The translations under genes and the position numbers were made by a program. DNA of 64,000 nt from FEN-1297 sp963834015 (lineage in GTDB: Bacteria; Bacteroidota; Ignavibacteria; Ignavibacteriales; Ignavibacteriaceae), in contig CAWIAG010000002.1 in NCBI GenBank assembly GCA_963834015.1, positions 1,240,001 through 1,304,000 of the forward strand, written 5' to 3'. Shown here piece by piece: positions 26,544 to 36,193 of this stretch. The first letter of the stretch is position 1. Each line of letters opens with the position of its first letter. A model generated the notes under the pieces. That model was not told the DNA's origin. It did no database searches and saw nothing but the letters and a program-made list of their open reading frames with translations.

Positions 26544-27545
26544 CTATAATGTTTCTGCCAATAATTTTTTTATTACTTCAACAGAATTTATTCCATCTGC
26601 TTCAGCACTGAAGTTTGTTATAATCCTATGCCGTAAAACCGGGATCATTGCAGACTTAACATCATCTATATTTGGAGAAAACCTTCCATGTGTTACAGCG
26701 CGTGCCTTAGCAGCAAGAATTAAATATTGCGAGGCTCTAGGACCGGCACCCCAGTTAATCCAATTTTTTATAAATTGCAGTGAGTTGTCAGCATTAGGGC
26801 GGGTTCTACTTACGATTTTTACAGCAAATTCAATAACATTTTGAGCGACCGGAACTTTTCTAATCAAATCTTGAAATTTAATAATTTGACCAGCATTAAT
26901 AATTTTGGAAAGTTTTGGAGAATACTCACTGGTTGTTGAATGAACTATTTTAACTTCTTCCTCAAATGTCGGGTAATCGAGCCACAGGTTAAACATAAAT
27001 CTATCCAGCTGCGCTTCGGGCAACGGATATGTTCCCTCCTGCTCAATAGGATTTTGTGTAGCTAAAACGAAGAATGGTTCCGATAAACTGTAAGTAACTC
27101 CGGCAATTGTTACTTTATGCTCCTGCATTGCTTCTAACAAAGCAGCTTGAGTTTTAGGTGGTGTTCTGTTTATTTCATCCGCAAGAATAACATTAGAAAA
27201 TATTGGTCCGGGAATAAAACGAAAATCTCTTTTTTTTGTAACAGGATCTTCTTCAATAAGTTCGGTGCCGGTTATATCGCTAGGCATAAGATCGGGAGTG
27301 AACTGTATTCTATTGAATTTTAAATCTAAAACTTCAGAAAGTGTCTTTATAAGCAGAGTTTTTGCCAAACCAGGAACGCCTACAAGCAGGCAATGTCCGC
27401 GTGCAAGTAGTGAAATTAGTAATTGATCAATAATTTCGTCCTGCCCTATAATTATTTTTCCAATTTCTTCTTTAATCTTTAGTACTGTTTCGTTTAACTT
27501 TTCCACCAATTGGATGTCATTTGATGCTGCTTCAGTTATATTCAA
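26544..27545 (-). CDS. MoxR-family AAA+ ATPase
   Basis: Cytoplasmic AAA+ chaperone-like ATPase, 333 aa. Walker A is GVPGLAKT (about 58-65), Walker B is NVILADEINR, followed by PPKTQAALLEAMQEH, sensor 1 ATQNPIEQEGTYPLPEAQLDRF, and a C-terminal lid with GAGPRASQYLILAAKARA. MoxR proteins usually act with a von Willebrand-A partner and DUF58 protein to mature envelope or metal enzymes; neither partner is next to it here. It follows the SurA-like gene by 49 nt, as the last member of an envelope-folding gene run. Confidence 0.93.
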   Translation of the reverse strand: MNITEAASNDIQLVEKLNETVLKIKEEIGKIIIGQDEIIDQLLISLLARGHCLLVGVPGLAKTLLIKTLSEVLDLKFNRIQFTPDLMPSDITGTELIEEDPVTKKRDFRFIPGPIFSNVILADEINRTPPKTQAALLEAMQEHKVTIAGVTYSLSEPFFVLATQNPIEQEGTYPLPEAQLDRFMFNLWLDYPTFEEEVKIVHSTTSEYSPKLSKIINAGQIIKFQDLIRKVPVAQNVIEFAVKIVSRTRPNADNSLQFIKNWINWGAGPRASQYLILAAKARAVTHGRFSPNIDDVKSAMIPVLRHRIITNFSAEADGINSVEVIKKLLAETL

Positions 27546-27594
27546 TAGTGTTCCTCAAAACTTGATTTTAGAACTAAAACCTTATGATTATTCC

Positions 27595-28869
27595 CTATAT
27601 CATTATTTTCCAATAAATTTTGTCTTTTAGCTGTTTAATCCAGTCATCATACAATTTTTGTTTCTTATATTGATCCGCAAGTTTTTTAATCTCCTGGTAA
27701 TCTGTCTCCAGACTTGCCATATGCTGTGCGATTCTTTTTTTAACAAGTACTATATGGTAACCATAGTTTTCCTTACCATAATCGATTCTCTTTGGATAAG
27801 AAATTTCTCCTTCTTTCATATTGTTTATAACATCAAGCATTTTCTGATCGAGCTGGCTTAGAAAGAATACACCCAGATCACCGCCGTACGCATTTGTTTC
27901 CTTATCCTCACTATATTTCTTAGCATATTCATTAAATGTACCCTTACCCTGAACAATACTGTCTCTAATGCTTGATAATAGCTCAATTGCACTTAAATCA
28001 GCTTGATCGCCTTTTTTAATTTTTATTAGTATATGCCTTACGTGTATTTTGTCACCTCTTTTATCAAGCATTTGAATTATATGAAATCCAACGGGGGATT
28101 CAACGACATCCGAAAGAGCGCCTTGTTTGAGTGCAAAAGCTGCCGCTTCAAATTCGGGATAAAAAACGCCTTTCCCCACCCAGCCTAAATCACCTCCTTC
28201 TGAAGCACTTCCGGGATCTTCAGAATATTTCTTTGCCATCTCTCCAAAATCAGCTCCCCGTTTAATTGAATCAATAATCGATTTTGCCAAACTTCTATAT
28301 TTTTCAGTCATTTTTTCAGTAACCTTTGGTACAACAAAAATATGAGCAATCTCAATCTTTTCAGGTATTACCCCTATACTATCTTTGTATGTACTGAAAA
28401 ATGATTCAACATCACGGCGCGTAGCGTCTACATCGCTGAACTTTTTATCTTCCATGCGCTGAACCATAATTTGCTTCTTTATGGGATCCTCAAGTGTACG
28501 TTTTATTTTTTCGATACTCATTCCATAAAGTTGTTCAACTTTTTCTTTAGATCCATACTGCTGAATGAAATATTGAACCTGATAATCGATTCTTTGGTTT
28601 ATTTCATCTTCTGTAACCTGAACAGAGTCAAGCAGTGCCTGAGCATAAGCTAGTTTTTCTTCGACCATCTGGTTTAGTACCTGTCCGGCTAAACCAGGAG
28701 ATTCCGGATTAACTTTCTTTTGAGCAGCTACTAATTTAACCTGGTAATCCAGTTCACTTTGAAGAATAATTTCATTATCTACAACTGCAACAATCTTGTC
28801 TATTTCCTTCTGGGCAAAGGCCAAACCGTTTGTCAATAATAAAAGAATCATAAAGAATTTAAATTTCAT
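27595..28869 (-). CDS. surA: SurA-like periplasmic peptidyl-prolyl isomerase
   Basis: Exported chaperone, 424 aa: signal peptide (1-19, LAFAQ), SurA N-domain (IVAVVDNEIILQSELDYQVK, about 25-165), and two parvulin domains (about 170-275 and 277-385) with SEDPGSASEGGDLGWVGKG, FHIIQMLDKRGDKIHVRHIL and SEDKETNAYGGDLGVF. This is the SurA arrangement, supporting delivery and isomerisation of outer membrane proteins. Eight nt separate it from the lipoprotein gene upstream. Its closeness to two further SurA-like genes makes this a dedicated outer-membrane protein biogenesis operon. Confidence 0.9.
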   Translation of the reverse strand: MKFKFFMILLLLTNGLAFAQKEIDKIVAVVDNEIILQSELDYQVKLVAAQKKVNPESPGLAGQVLNQMVEEKLAYAQALLDSVQVTEDEINQRIDYQVQYFIQQYGSKEKVEQLYGMSIEKIKRTLEDPIKKQIMVQRMEDKKFSDVDATRRDVESFFSTYKDSIGVIPEKIEIAHIFVVPKVTEKMTEKYRSLAKSIIDSIKRGADFGEMAKKYSEDPGSASEGGDLGWVGKGVFYPEFEAAAFALKQGALSDVVESPVGFHIIQMLDKRGDKIHVRHILIKIKKGDQADLSAIELLSSIRDSIVQGKGTFNEYAKKYSEDKETNAYGGDLGVFFLSQLDQKMLDVINNMKEGEISYPKRIDYGKENYGYHIVLVKKRIAQHMASLETDYQEIKKLADQYKKQKLYDDWIKQLKDKIYWKIMI

Positions 28870-28876
28870 TTCGCAC

Positions 28877-29719
28877 CTAATTTCTGATTTCTATTTCGTT
28901 GTTTGAGTATACCTCTTTAATATAACTTTTTATTAAGTCTTCTTTTTTCTGCGCAATAAATTTTTTTTCTATAAATGATTTTATTAATTGAAACGGTGGT
29001 ATCGAATCCTTAACAAATTTCTGTAATTCCTGAACTACGGAATAATTTTTGTCCGATTCTATGTTAATTAATATACTTACTTCACCGGGGTTTAAACCGG
29101 CTACAATCCGCAACAAAATAGCCGGATGAATTTCATAATCATACAATAATTCGTTTGCAGTAGTACTGATTATTGAAGAATCGCTTTTAAACACATTCAT
29201 TGCTTTTTCCCAATTACTTTCCTGCACTATAGCTCTAAATCTGACAGCTTTATCTTCATCATTAAAAACAATCCGGTTTATAAGGTACGTATCGTAAAAA
29301 CGTTTAAATTCTGCCTGATGCAAATTATAATAATCTTCTAATTCATGAGGTTCATAAGAAATTTTTTGCTCTTCATAATATTTTTGGAGCAGCATTGAAA
29401 CAGCAAGTTCTCTTTTAGAATTTTCAATAATTCGGTTAAACTCGCTCCCTTTTGGTATACCTTGTTTCATAGCCTCCTGAAACATAACCTCCTTGTTAAT
29501 CCAATTCCTGATGATTTCATTTCTATAAAAGTTGGAAACATTATTTGTATCAATTATCCTGGCTAAATCCTCTCTGGTCAAATATGAATTATTAACCCTC
29601 GCAACAAAATTAGGCTGCGTGGTTCCTTTGCCGCATCCGTCAAATACAGATGCGGCAAATAATATAATTATAATCCATTTAATTGGATTTAAATGCTTTA
29701 TCAAGATTGCTGTAATCAA
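28877..29719 (-). CDS. SurA-N-like periplasmic lipoprotein without parvulin domain
   Basis: A 280-aa protein with an N-terminal hydrophobic segment ending in the lipobox-like FDGCGKG (Cys around residue 29), so probably a lipoprotein. The following VARVNNSYLTREDLARII and IRNWINKEVMFQEAMKQGIP resemble the SurA/PrsA chaperone core helices, but no GGDLG-type isomerase motif is present, so it is likely a chaperone without isomerase activity. Its start overlaps the end of the upstream parvulin gene by 41 nt. Sandwiched between two isomerase genes, it probably works with them. Confidence 0.65.
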   Translation of the reverse strand: MITAILIKHLNPIKWIIIILFAASVFDGCGKGTTQPNFVARVNNSYLTREDLARIIDTNNVSNFYRNEIIRNWINKEVMFQEAMKQGIPKGSEFNRIIENSKRELAVSMLLQKYYEEQKISYEPHELEDYYNLHQAEFKRFYDTYLINRIVFNDEDKAVRFRAIVQESNWEKAMNVFKSDSSIISTTANELLYDYEIHPAILLRIVAGLNPGEVSILINIESDKNYSVVQELQKFVKDSIPPFQLIKSFIEKKFIAQKKEDLIKSYIKEVYSNNEIEIRN

Positions 29720-31658
29720 TTGTCGGATTATATAATTTAGTCAGGTTATCAATATAATCTTTTTCGAGCCTCTTGCTCTCAACTTCCTGATAAGCACCTG
29801 AAACCTCTGCTTTGGCTTCTTCAAATGTTTTTAAGTGCGCTGGATCTTTAGAAATAAGCTTGAGAATAGAATAACCGGATTGATTTTTTATTGGTTTAGA
29901 ATAATCCCCCGGTTTTTCAAGTTTAAACGCTTCTCCGGCTAATTCTGAAGAGGATACATCCACTAAGCCCCAAACACCGTTTTTACTTTTTAAGTCAGTT
30001 CGTTCGGTATATTTTGCCGCAACAGAATCAAAATTTTCACCTTTAGCTAATAAATCATAATAAGACTGGATTGCTGAATCGCTTTGTGCAAAAATTTCCG
30101 AAAAATTTACCCTATCAGGCCAGCTATAATTTCCCTTTGTTGATGCATAAAAATCCAATAATTTTACTGAATCGATTTTCACTTTATTCCAAATTTCATC
30201 TTCCTGGAGTTTAAAAATAAAAATACCATCCCTGTAATTAGTCATTAAAGTGGCAAATTCACTATCAGATTTATCAAGATTTAACGCTTCCTGCTCAAGC
30301 GCAACATTATTGCTGATTTTTGTTAATGCTTCTTTAAGAAGTTCCGGCGAAACTTTATGGCCTTCATACTCGTGTACATTAGAAAGTCTGTCCAGGAATT
30401 CACTTACTTTCACAGATGATCCGGCAAATGAAAACAGTACACTGTCTTTAATATTATCATATTTAGGATTAACATCACCAACTTTGCCTGTATCAATATT
30501 CGCCAACAAATAGCTTAAGGTGGCATCATTAATTTTATATTGATACTTAATTTTCAATCCATTTAAAAGTGTATCATAATCTTGCTGGTAACTAGAATTT
30601 TGGTATAGTTTTTTCAAATCTTCTTTTTCTTCATCAAATGACGGATAAGGCTTTTTACCCGTAAGTTTTAATAAATGGAATCCAAAATTGCTTTGAATTA
30701 CTTGGGTCATATCCCCGACATTTTTGAGATCGAAAAGAGGTTCTGTAAATTGTTTAATTATTCTTCTTATCCCTATATATCCAAAGTCACCGCCTTTTTT
30801 ATTAGTTCCATGATCATCAGAATACTTTTCAGCAACCTTAGCAAAATCTACTCCATTTTTTAATTCAGCCAAAACACTATCCATTTTAAGTTTGGCAGCT
30901 AAAGTATCAGGTTTACTTCCGGAAGTTGGGGAATAAGCTGACATTATATGGCTGAATCTCACTTCGGGTGTACGAAGTCTTTTAGCTTTAACTTTTATAA
31001 TACAATAGCCATACTTAATATGTATTACTTGTGGGTAAAGATTGCCTGGTTCTGTAGAATAAATAGCATTTTCAAGAATTTTTGGCAGCTCACCTGCGGT
31101 AATATAAAACATATCACCGCTATCCTTTGCAGATGAAGGATCTTTAGAATATTTAACCGCAAGTTTTTCAAAACTTGATCCATTTTTAATACTATCAAGC
31201 AGGTTGTTTGCTAATTTTTCGGCAAATAAGTCAGAATTATTATCCTGCTTTATCAGAATAATGCTTACTCTGCATTCCCATTTTTGCCGCTCATATAATT
31301 GATTTACTGCTGGATCAACAAGCTGCTTTTCAAGAATATATGAAACACCTACCTGTTTCTGATAATCAGTCAGTTCTTTTTGAAGTACCGGATCATTATC
31401 ATAACCTTTTGCATAGGCATCCTTTAATTTCATTTGAAAATCAACATATAGATCTAAAAAATTTTTTAATTTGGATAAGCTGTCTTTTCTTGCAATTTCA
31501 TAACTACCGACATTATTCACATAAGCTTTTTCAAAATCTTTTACAGTAATATTCTGGTTTCCAAATTTTGCAAGCACAACCTGGGATGGCCCTGAAGCGC
31601 AAGAATTGAATATAAACGCCAGACCGAAGGAAAGAATGACTGCTGCCCGTAAAAACAT
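29679..31658 (-). CDS. multi-parvulin peptidyl-prolyl isomerase lipoprotein
   Basis: Envelope foldase of 659 aa. The N-terminus has a signal peptide with lipobox FIFNSCASG (Cys about 20), then a SurA/PrsA-type chaperone segment. Three parvulin-like units follow: CRVSIILIKQDN to YGYCIIKVKAKR (about 128-228), VRFSHIMSAYS to FGFHLLKLTGKK (about 232-335, with DDHGTNKKGGDFGYIG), and VNFSEIFAQSDSA to SGYSILKLISKDP (about 520-615). Such triple-domain proteins are larger than SurA and nearer PpiD or Bacteroidota-type isomerases. First gene of the run with a SurA-N lipoprotein, SurA and MoxR; the promoter should lie in the 140 nt before it. Confidence 0.85.
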   Translation of the reverse strand: MFLRAAVILSFGLAFIFNSCASGPSQVVLAKFGNQNITVKDFEKAYVNNVGSYEIARKDSLSKLKNFLDLYVDFQMKLKDAYAKGYDNDPVLQKELTDYQKQVGVSYILEKQLVDPAVNQLYERQKWECRVSIILIKQDNNSDLFAEKLANNLLDSIKNGSSFEKLAVKYSKDPSSAKDSGDMFYITAGELPKILENAIYSTEPGNLYPQVIHIKYGYCIIKVKAKRLRTPEVRFSHIMSAYSPTSGSKPDTLAAKLKMDSVLAELKNGVDFAKVAEKYSDDHGTNKKGGDFGYIGIRRIIKQFTEPLFDLKNVGDMTQVIQSNFGFHLLKLTGKKPYPSFDEEKEDLKKLYQNSSYQQDYDTLLNGLKIKYQYKINDATLSYLLANIDTGKVGDVNPKYDNIKDSVLFSFAGSSVKVSEFLDRLSNVHEYEGHKVSPELLKEALTKISNNVALEQEALNLDKSDSEFATLMTNYRDGIFIFKLQEDEIWNKVKIDSVKLLDFYASTKGNYSWPDRVNFSEIFAQSDSAIQSYYDLLAKGENFDSVAAKYTERTDLKSKNGVWGLVDVSSSELAGEAFKLEKPGDYSKPIKNQSGYSILKLISKDPAHLKTFEEAKAEVSGAYQEVESKRLEKDYIDNLTKLYNPTIDYSNLDKAFKSN

Positions 31659-31798
31659 TAATGTATCTCCTATTAAAAATAATTTAATTTTAGCTGGTTA
31701 TTTTAGTTATAGAGTATCTGAAAATCAAGGTAAATTAACAAATCATATTATAAATGAAGAATAGTTAAATTTCAAAATGATACTATTATGTTAAATTT

Positions 31799-33847
31799 TT
31801 ATTTAACCCTAACGCCACTTTTAACCATTTCATCAATGGATAAAACTTTTAATCCGCCCTTTTCATCCTCAGCAGCCAGTATCATACCCTGTGATTCCTT
31901 GCCCAGAATGTTTGCAGGTTTAAGGTTGGCTACAACAACAACTTTTTTATTTACTAAATCTTCAGGTTTATAGCTTTTAGCAATCCCGGCAATAATTTGT
32001 CTCTCTTCATTACCTATTTTAACTATTAATTTTAAAAGTTTATCACTTTTTTCCAATTTTGCTGCAGCTACCACTTCACCTATCTTTATCTTGACTTTCA
32101 TAAACTCTTCAAATGTAATTTGGTCATCCCCTTCAATATTTTCTTTAATTTCGGTTTTGTTAAGTTTCTGCATTTGTTTTTCTATTATATCATCTTCAAT
32201 CTTAGGAAAAATAATTTCAACCTTGCCTAATTTATGTCCAGTCGCAAGATTGTCTTCAGCACATTTATCCCAAATAGTTTTTTTTGTATTCAACATTTTA
32301 AATATTTTTTCAGAAGAAAATGGTAATACCGGATTTAATATTTCTGCTAATGTATAAATAGTTTGGAGGCAAATATTTAATGTGGATGAACACTTCTCAT
32401 TATCTGTTTTAACTGATTTCCATGGCTCGGAATCATTAAAATATTTATTACCTGCACGGGCAAGATTCATAGCCTCAAGCACTCCATCTCTAATTTTAAA
32501 GCTTTCAAAAAGTTTTGAAATCTTTTCTGGATATTGCGCAATTAAATTAATCATTTCTAAATCAAGAGTTTCTAGCTTACCTTTAGACGGCACCTGACCG
32601 TTAAAGTTTTTATAAACGAATGTTAAAGTCCGGTTAATAAAATTCCCCAATATATCTGCAAGTTCACTATTATTTCTTAATTGAAATTCTTTCCAATAAA
32701 AATCGGTATCTCTAGTTTCGGGAAGGTTCGCAGCAAGAGTGTACCTTAGTGGATCCGCCGGAAAAAGAGTAAGGAAGTCAATAACATCAATACCCCAATT
32801 TCGGCTTTTTGAAAATTTTTTCCCTTCAAAATTAAGAAATTCATTAGCAGGTATATTTTGGGGTAGAACATATTTTTTATTTTGCCCATCATTCCATGCC
32901 ATTAGAAAAGCAGGGAATACAATGCTGTGAAATACTATATTATCTTTTCCAATAAAAGGTATATATTTAGTAGAAGGGTCTTGCCAGTATTGGCGCCATA
33001 AATTTTCGTCGCCTTTTGCTATAGCCCATTCCTTTGAAGAGGAAATATATCCGAGAACTGCCTCAAACCAAACATAAAGCACTTTACCATCTGCACTGTC
33101 AAGCGGCACTTTGATTCCCCAATCAAGATCTCTTGTAATAGCCCTATCCCCCAACCCATCCCTGAACCAACCTTGGCAATAATTTAAAACATTCTCTTTC
33201 CAACCATATTTCTTATTCATTTCTTCAATATATTCTTCCAATCTCTTTTGATATTTACCTAAAGGAAAAAACCAGTGAGAAGTTTCTTTGAGAACAGGAG
33301 TTTCACCAGTAATTTTACTTTTAGGATTTTTCAATTCGGTAGGTTGATAAAGCGAACCGCAGCTTTCACACTCATCACTTCTGGCTTCTTCATAGCCGCA
33401 TACGGGGCAAGTTCCCTCAACATACCTGTCAGGCAAAAACATCTTTGCTTTTTCATCATAAAACTGCTGGGATTTTTTTTCGACTAAAATTTTTCTGTTA
33501 TAAAATTCAAGAAAAAATTCCTTTCCGGTCTCATGATGTATCTGAAGACTTGTTCTAGAGTAATTATCAAAGCTCATTCCGAATTTATCAAACGCATTTT
33601 TATTAAGCATATGATAGCGGTCGATTATTTCTTGGGGTTTTACTCCCTCACTGTCCGCAGTTATAGTAATAGGGACACCATGTTCATCGGAACCACCTAT
33701 AAACAATATATCATCGCCTTTTAATCTTTTATACCTGACATATATATCTGCCGGTAAATACGCACCGCTTAAATGTCCTAAATGTATAGGACCATTAGCA
33801 TAAGGTAATGCAGCAGTAACTAAAATTTTTTCCTTTGACAATTTCAA
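31799..33847 (-). CDS. metG: methionyl-tRNA synthetase
   Basis: Charges tRNA-Met with methionine. The 682-aa protein has the class I HIGH-like motif in AALPYANGPIHLGHLSGAY, a zinc knuckle CPVCGYEEARSDECESCGS (about 145-163), KFSKS as the KMSKS loop (about 340), the anticodon-binding helical domain (about 400-560), and a C-terminal EMAP/Trbp111-like tRNA-binding domain (about 578-682, VKIKIGEVVAAAKLEKSDKL) that supports dimerisation. No stop or frame problem. It is 140 nt upstream of the chaperone operon and probably separately transcribed. Confidence 0.97.
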   Translation of the reverse strand: MKLSKEKILVTAALPYANGPIHLGHLSGAYLPADIYVRYKRLKGDDILFIGGSDEHGVPITITADSEGVKPQEIIDRYHMLNKNAFDKFGMSFDNYSRTSLQIHHETGKEFFLEFYNRKILVEKKSQQFYDEKAKMFLPDRYVEGTCPVCGYEEARSDECESCGSLYQPTELKNPKSKITGETPVLKETSHWFFPLGKYQKRLEEYIEEMNKKYGWKENVLNYCQGWFRDGLGDRAITRDLDWGIKVPLDSADGKVLYVWFEAVLGYISSSKEWAIAKGDENLWRQYWQDPSTKYIPFIGKDNIVFHSIVFPAFLMAWNDGQNKKYVLPQNIPANEFLNFEGKKFSKSRNWGIDVIDFLTLFPADPLRYTLAANLPETRDTDFYWKEFQLRNNSELADILGNFINRTLTFVYKNFNGQVPSKGKLETLDLEMINLIAQYPEKISKLFESFKIRDGVLEAMNLARAGNKYFNDSEPWKSVKTDNEKCSSTLNICLQTIYTLAEILNPVLPFSSEKIFKMLNTKKTIWDKCAEDNLATGHKLGKVEIIFPKIEDDIIEKQMQKLNKTEIKENIEGDDQITFEEFMKVKIKIGEVVAAAKLEKSDKLLKLIVKIGNEERQIIAGIAKSYKPEDLVNKKVVVVANLKPANILGKESQGMILAAEDEKGGLKVLSIDEMVKSGVRVK

Positions 33848-34331
33848 TCCGGATAATATAAAATATAGATTGTAAATATACAGATTTTTTGCGAAGGAAT
33901 TAATTATAAATATTTATGGGTATTTTAAAAAAAGTGAGAAAAACGAGGAAAAATGAACAGAATAGGGTTGTTGTTTGTCGTCGCAATTACATGGAAATTC
34001 AAAAATTTCATCCTCAATAAAGAAGCTGCAAGTATACCATCAAACAACAACCCTTTTAATGCAGGTCAATTAACAACTTTCATACCAGAAAAGGTCTATT
34101 TTTACTGGAAATTAACAAATTACTTTGTTTATTAATTAATCGCATGTTTTATATAAAAGTTTAGCCAGCTTTACAATTTTTTAATAGATTTTATAATAAT
34201 TTGAAAATTCATTAAAATTTTTTGGTGTTACCGGTAATTTTCGTTAGTTCACCGATTTGTTGTTTCCTGATGAGCAAAAATCTATTAGTTTTACTCAAGA
34301 AAAATAAACTTTTTTCCTAAAAGGTGATGAA
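33848..34331. other. intergenic region with a 14-bp inverted repeat
   Basis: A 484-nt divergent region between metG (minus) and the LiaF-like gene (plus). It contains the inverted repeat AGGGTTGTTGTTTG (33964-33977) / CAAACAACAACCCT (34041-34054), with an inner hairpin GAAATT-CAAA-AATTTC (33994-34009). An open frame at 33953-34135 (60 codons, with GAGGA before its ATG) overlaps the repeat but has no family support and is probably not a gene. Promoters for both flanking genes should be here. Confidence 0.4.
33964..34054. repeat. inverted repeat / possible structured RNA
   Basis: Two perfect 14-bp arms separated by 63 nt that themselves contain a 6-bp hairpin. The RNA could fold as a long stem with an internal hairpin. 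It could be a small RNA, a leader structure, a protein-binding site or the remnant of a small mobile repeat; nothing in the sequence chooses among these. No second copy was noticed in the window. Confidence 0.5.
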
Positions 34332-35048
34332 ATGAATAACGAAAATTATCATAATACCGGTTCCCGTGCTCTTTTGGGAACTATAATTATACTTATAGGC
34401 GCCTTGTACCTATTAAAAACTCTTGATTTAATAAATTTGGATATATCGCATGTAATATTCTCATTTCCCTTCATATTATTTGTCATCGGCGTTATACTTT
34501 TAATAAATTCCAGCGGCAAATTATTGGGTTTTCTGCTAACTTTTATTGGTGCCATTTTTTTAATTCCCCGGCTATTTCCCAATATCGAACTAAATAGTGA
34601 CATAATTATCCCGATTCTTATTATTGCGTTTGGAATTCATCTAATATTTAGAAGGAAAATCCGAATAAAACATTCCGGCAATTTTCAATATAAATCAATA
34701 GATAATAATTATATTGATGATGTGGCTATTTTCGGCGGCGGGCATAAAACTATATATTCAGACAATTTTAAAGGCGGTAATATTACCGCTATATTCGGCG
34801 GTTCTGAAATAGACCTTACTCAGTGTAAGCTGGCAGAAGGAGATGTTATACTCGATACTGTAATGATTTTCGGAGGCACTACTATTATGGTACCTAAAGA
34901 ATGGAACGTACGAGTAATGGTTACTCCTATATTTGGAGGATTTTCGAACAAAGTCTTTCGTAACCCTATTGCACCGGTAGATACTACAAGAACTTTAATC
35001 ATCAAAGGTGTTACTATTTTTGGCGGTGGTGAAATAAAATATTATTAA
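34332..35048 (+). CDS. LiaF-like membrane protein (LiaF/DUF5668 type)
   Basis: Membrane protein of 238 aa: four hydrophobic segments in residues about 15-110, then a soluble beta-rich region with four repeats of the IFGG signature (VAIFGGGHKTIYSDN, TAIFGGSEIDLTQC, VMIFGGTTIMVPKEWNV, VTPIFGGF) ending GVTIFGGGEIKYY. This is the LiaF C-terminal fold, which restrains envelope-stress two-component systems in Firmicutes. It is followed after 12 nt by a LytS-like kinase and then a LytTR regulator, so the three genes likely form an envelope-sensing unit. AAGG with 7-nt spacing precedes the ATG. Confidence 0.82.
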   Translation: MNNENYHNTGSRALLGTIIILIGALYLLKTLDLINLDISHVIFSFPFILFVIGVILLINSSGKLLGFLLTFIGAIFLIPRLFPNIELNSDIIIPILIIAFGIHLIFRRKIRIKHSGNFQYKSIDNNYIDDVAIFGGGHKTIYSDNFKGGNITAIFGGSEIDLTQCKLAEGDVILDTVMIFGGTTIMVPKEWNVRVMVTPIFGGFSNKVFRNPIAPVDTTRTLIIKGVTIFGGGEIKYY

Positions 35049-35060
35049 TCTTTTCAACAA

Positions 35061-36107
35061 ATGTTTACAAATCCTATACTAAGTAAGAAAATAAATGTTT
35101 TCCTATACTTTCTTGTATGGTTTTTTACCTCCGCTTTATATTTAGTTATAGTTGAAGTTGTATTAAAAATTAATATTGATGTGGCAGCGGTAGATCTCAT
35201 TTTTACTTTCCTTCTTTTTGGAATAGGAATATTCCTATGGTACCCTTCTTGTTTTCTTACCCTTGAAAACTATAAACCATCTAAAATTTTTATCAGCCAT
35301 ATTTTAGGAGGAATTTTTTCTACTTTTCTCTGGCTTATGATTGGTTATTTTATAATTGTAAGTGTTTTACCGCCTTCTCACGGATTTATTGATTTTTTTA
35401 ACAATACTTTAATCTGGCGTTTTCTTACAGGTCTGATGTTTTACCTTTTGCTTATTTCTTTTTATTATATCATCATTTATTACAGAACTCTGCAGGAAAA
35501 GATATCAAACGAAGCCGAATTAAAAAACTCAATAACCGAGGCTGAGCTTAAAACATTAAAATTCCAGATTAATCCGCATTTTATATTTAACAGTTTAAAT
35601 TCAATGAGTGCATTGACTTCGATAGACGCAGAAAGGGCGCGCAGTATGATTTTAAAACTTGCTGATTTTCTTCGATATACACTCGCGAATAACGAAAAAG
35701 AAAAGACACTTCTTGGTGAAGAGCTCAAAAATATTCGGCTCTATCTTGAGATTGAAAAAATCAGGTTTGAGGATAAATTTGAATACATCGAAGAATTGGA
35801 AAGAGACACACTAGATATGCTGATTCCTAATATGATCCTACAACCTTTATTTGAAAATGTTATAAAGCACGCAGTATATGAATCACTCAGTAAAGTTACT
35901 CTTTATTTGAAATGCAGTATTAAGGAATCATTTCTTTTTATTTCAATTGAGAATGATTTTGAACCAGGTTTTTCAACACCAAAAGGAACAGGAATAGGAT
36001 TACAAAATGTTAAACGACGTCTCGAGTTAATTTATGGCCTGCCGCATCTACTGGAAGTAACAAAAAAAAATAATCATTTCAAAGTAAGTATCCTTATTCC
36101 TCAATAA
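35061..36107 (+). CDS. LytS/YehU-type membrane sensor histidine kinase
   Basis: Inner-membrane kinase, 348 aa, with four predicted helices in residues 12-145 followed by a His_kinase domain: QINPHFIFNSLNSMSALTS with phospho-acceptor His173, then the ATPase region with PNMILQPLFENVIKHAVYE (N box) and GTGIGLQNVKRRLELIYG (G box). The layout is that of LytS-like kinases, which pair with LytTR response regulators such as the next gene. Its input may be the LiaF-like protein encoded just upstream. Confidence 0.9.
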   Translation: MFTNPILSKKINVFLYFLVWFFTSALYLVIVEVVLKINIDVAAVDLIFTFLLFGIGIFLWYPSCFLTLENYKPSKIFISHILGGIFSTFLWLMIGYFIIVSVLPPSHGFIDFFNNTLIWRFLTGLMFYLLLISFYYIIIYYRTLQEKISNEAELKNSITEAELKTLKFQINPHFIFNSLNSMSALTSIDAERARSMILKLADFLRYTLANNEKEKTLLGEELKNIRLYLEIEKIRFEDKFEYIEELERDTLDMLIPNMILQPLFENVIKHAVYESLSKVTLYLKCSIKESFLFISIENDFEPGFSTPKGTGIGLQNVKRRLELIYGLPHLLEVTKKNNHFKVSILIPQ

Positions 36108-36193
36108 TAATTTCTCCATTTTTGGAATTCATTCTGGTAAGTAGTTAAATTTATCCTGTTAAAAGAAATATTTTTAAATTATTACAGGCAATA

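Noticed and set aside
33953..34135. 60-codon frame beginning MNRIGLL with a Shine-Dalgarno-like GAGGA
   Set aside because: Its sequence resembles no family, has only a short hydrophobic stretch and overlaps an inverted repeat; kept only as part of the intergenic description.
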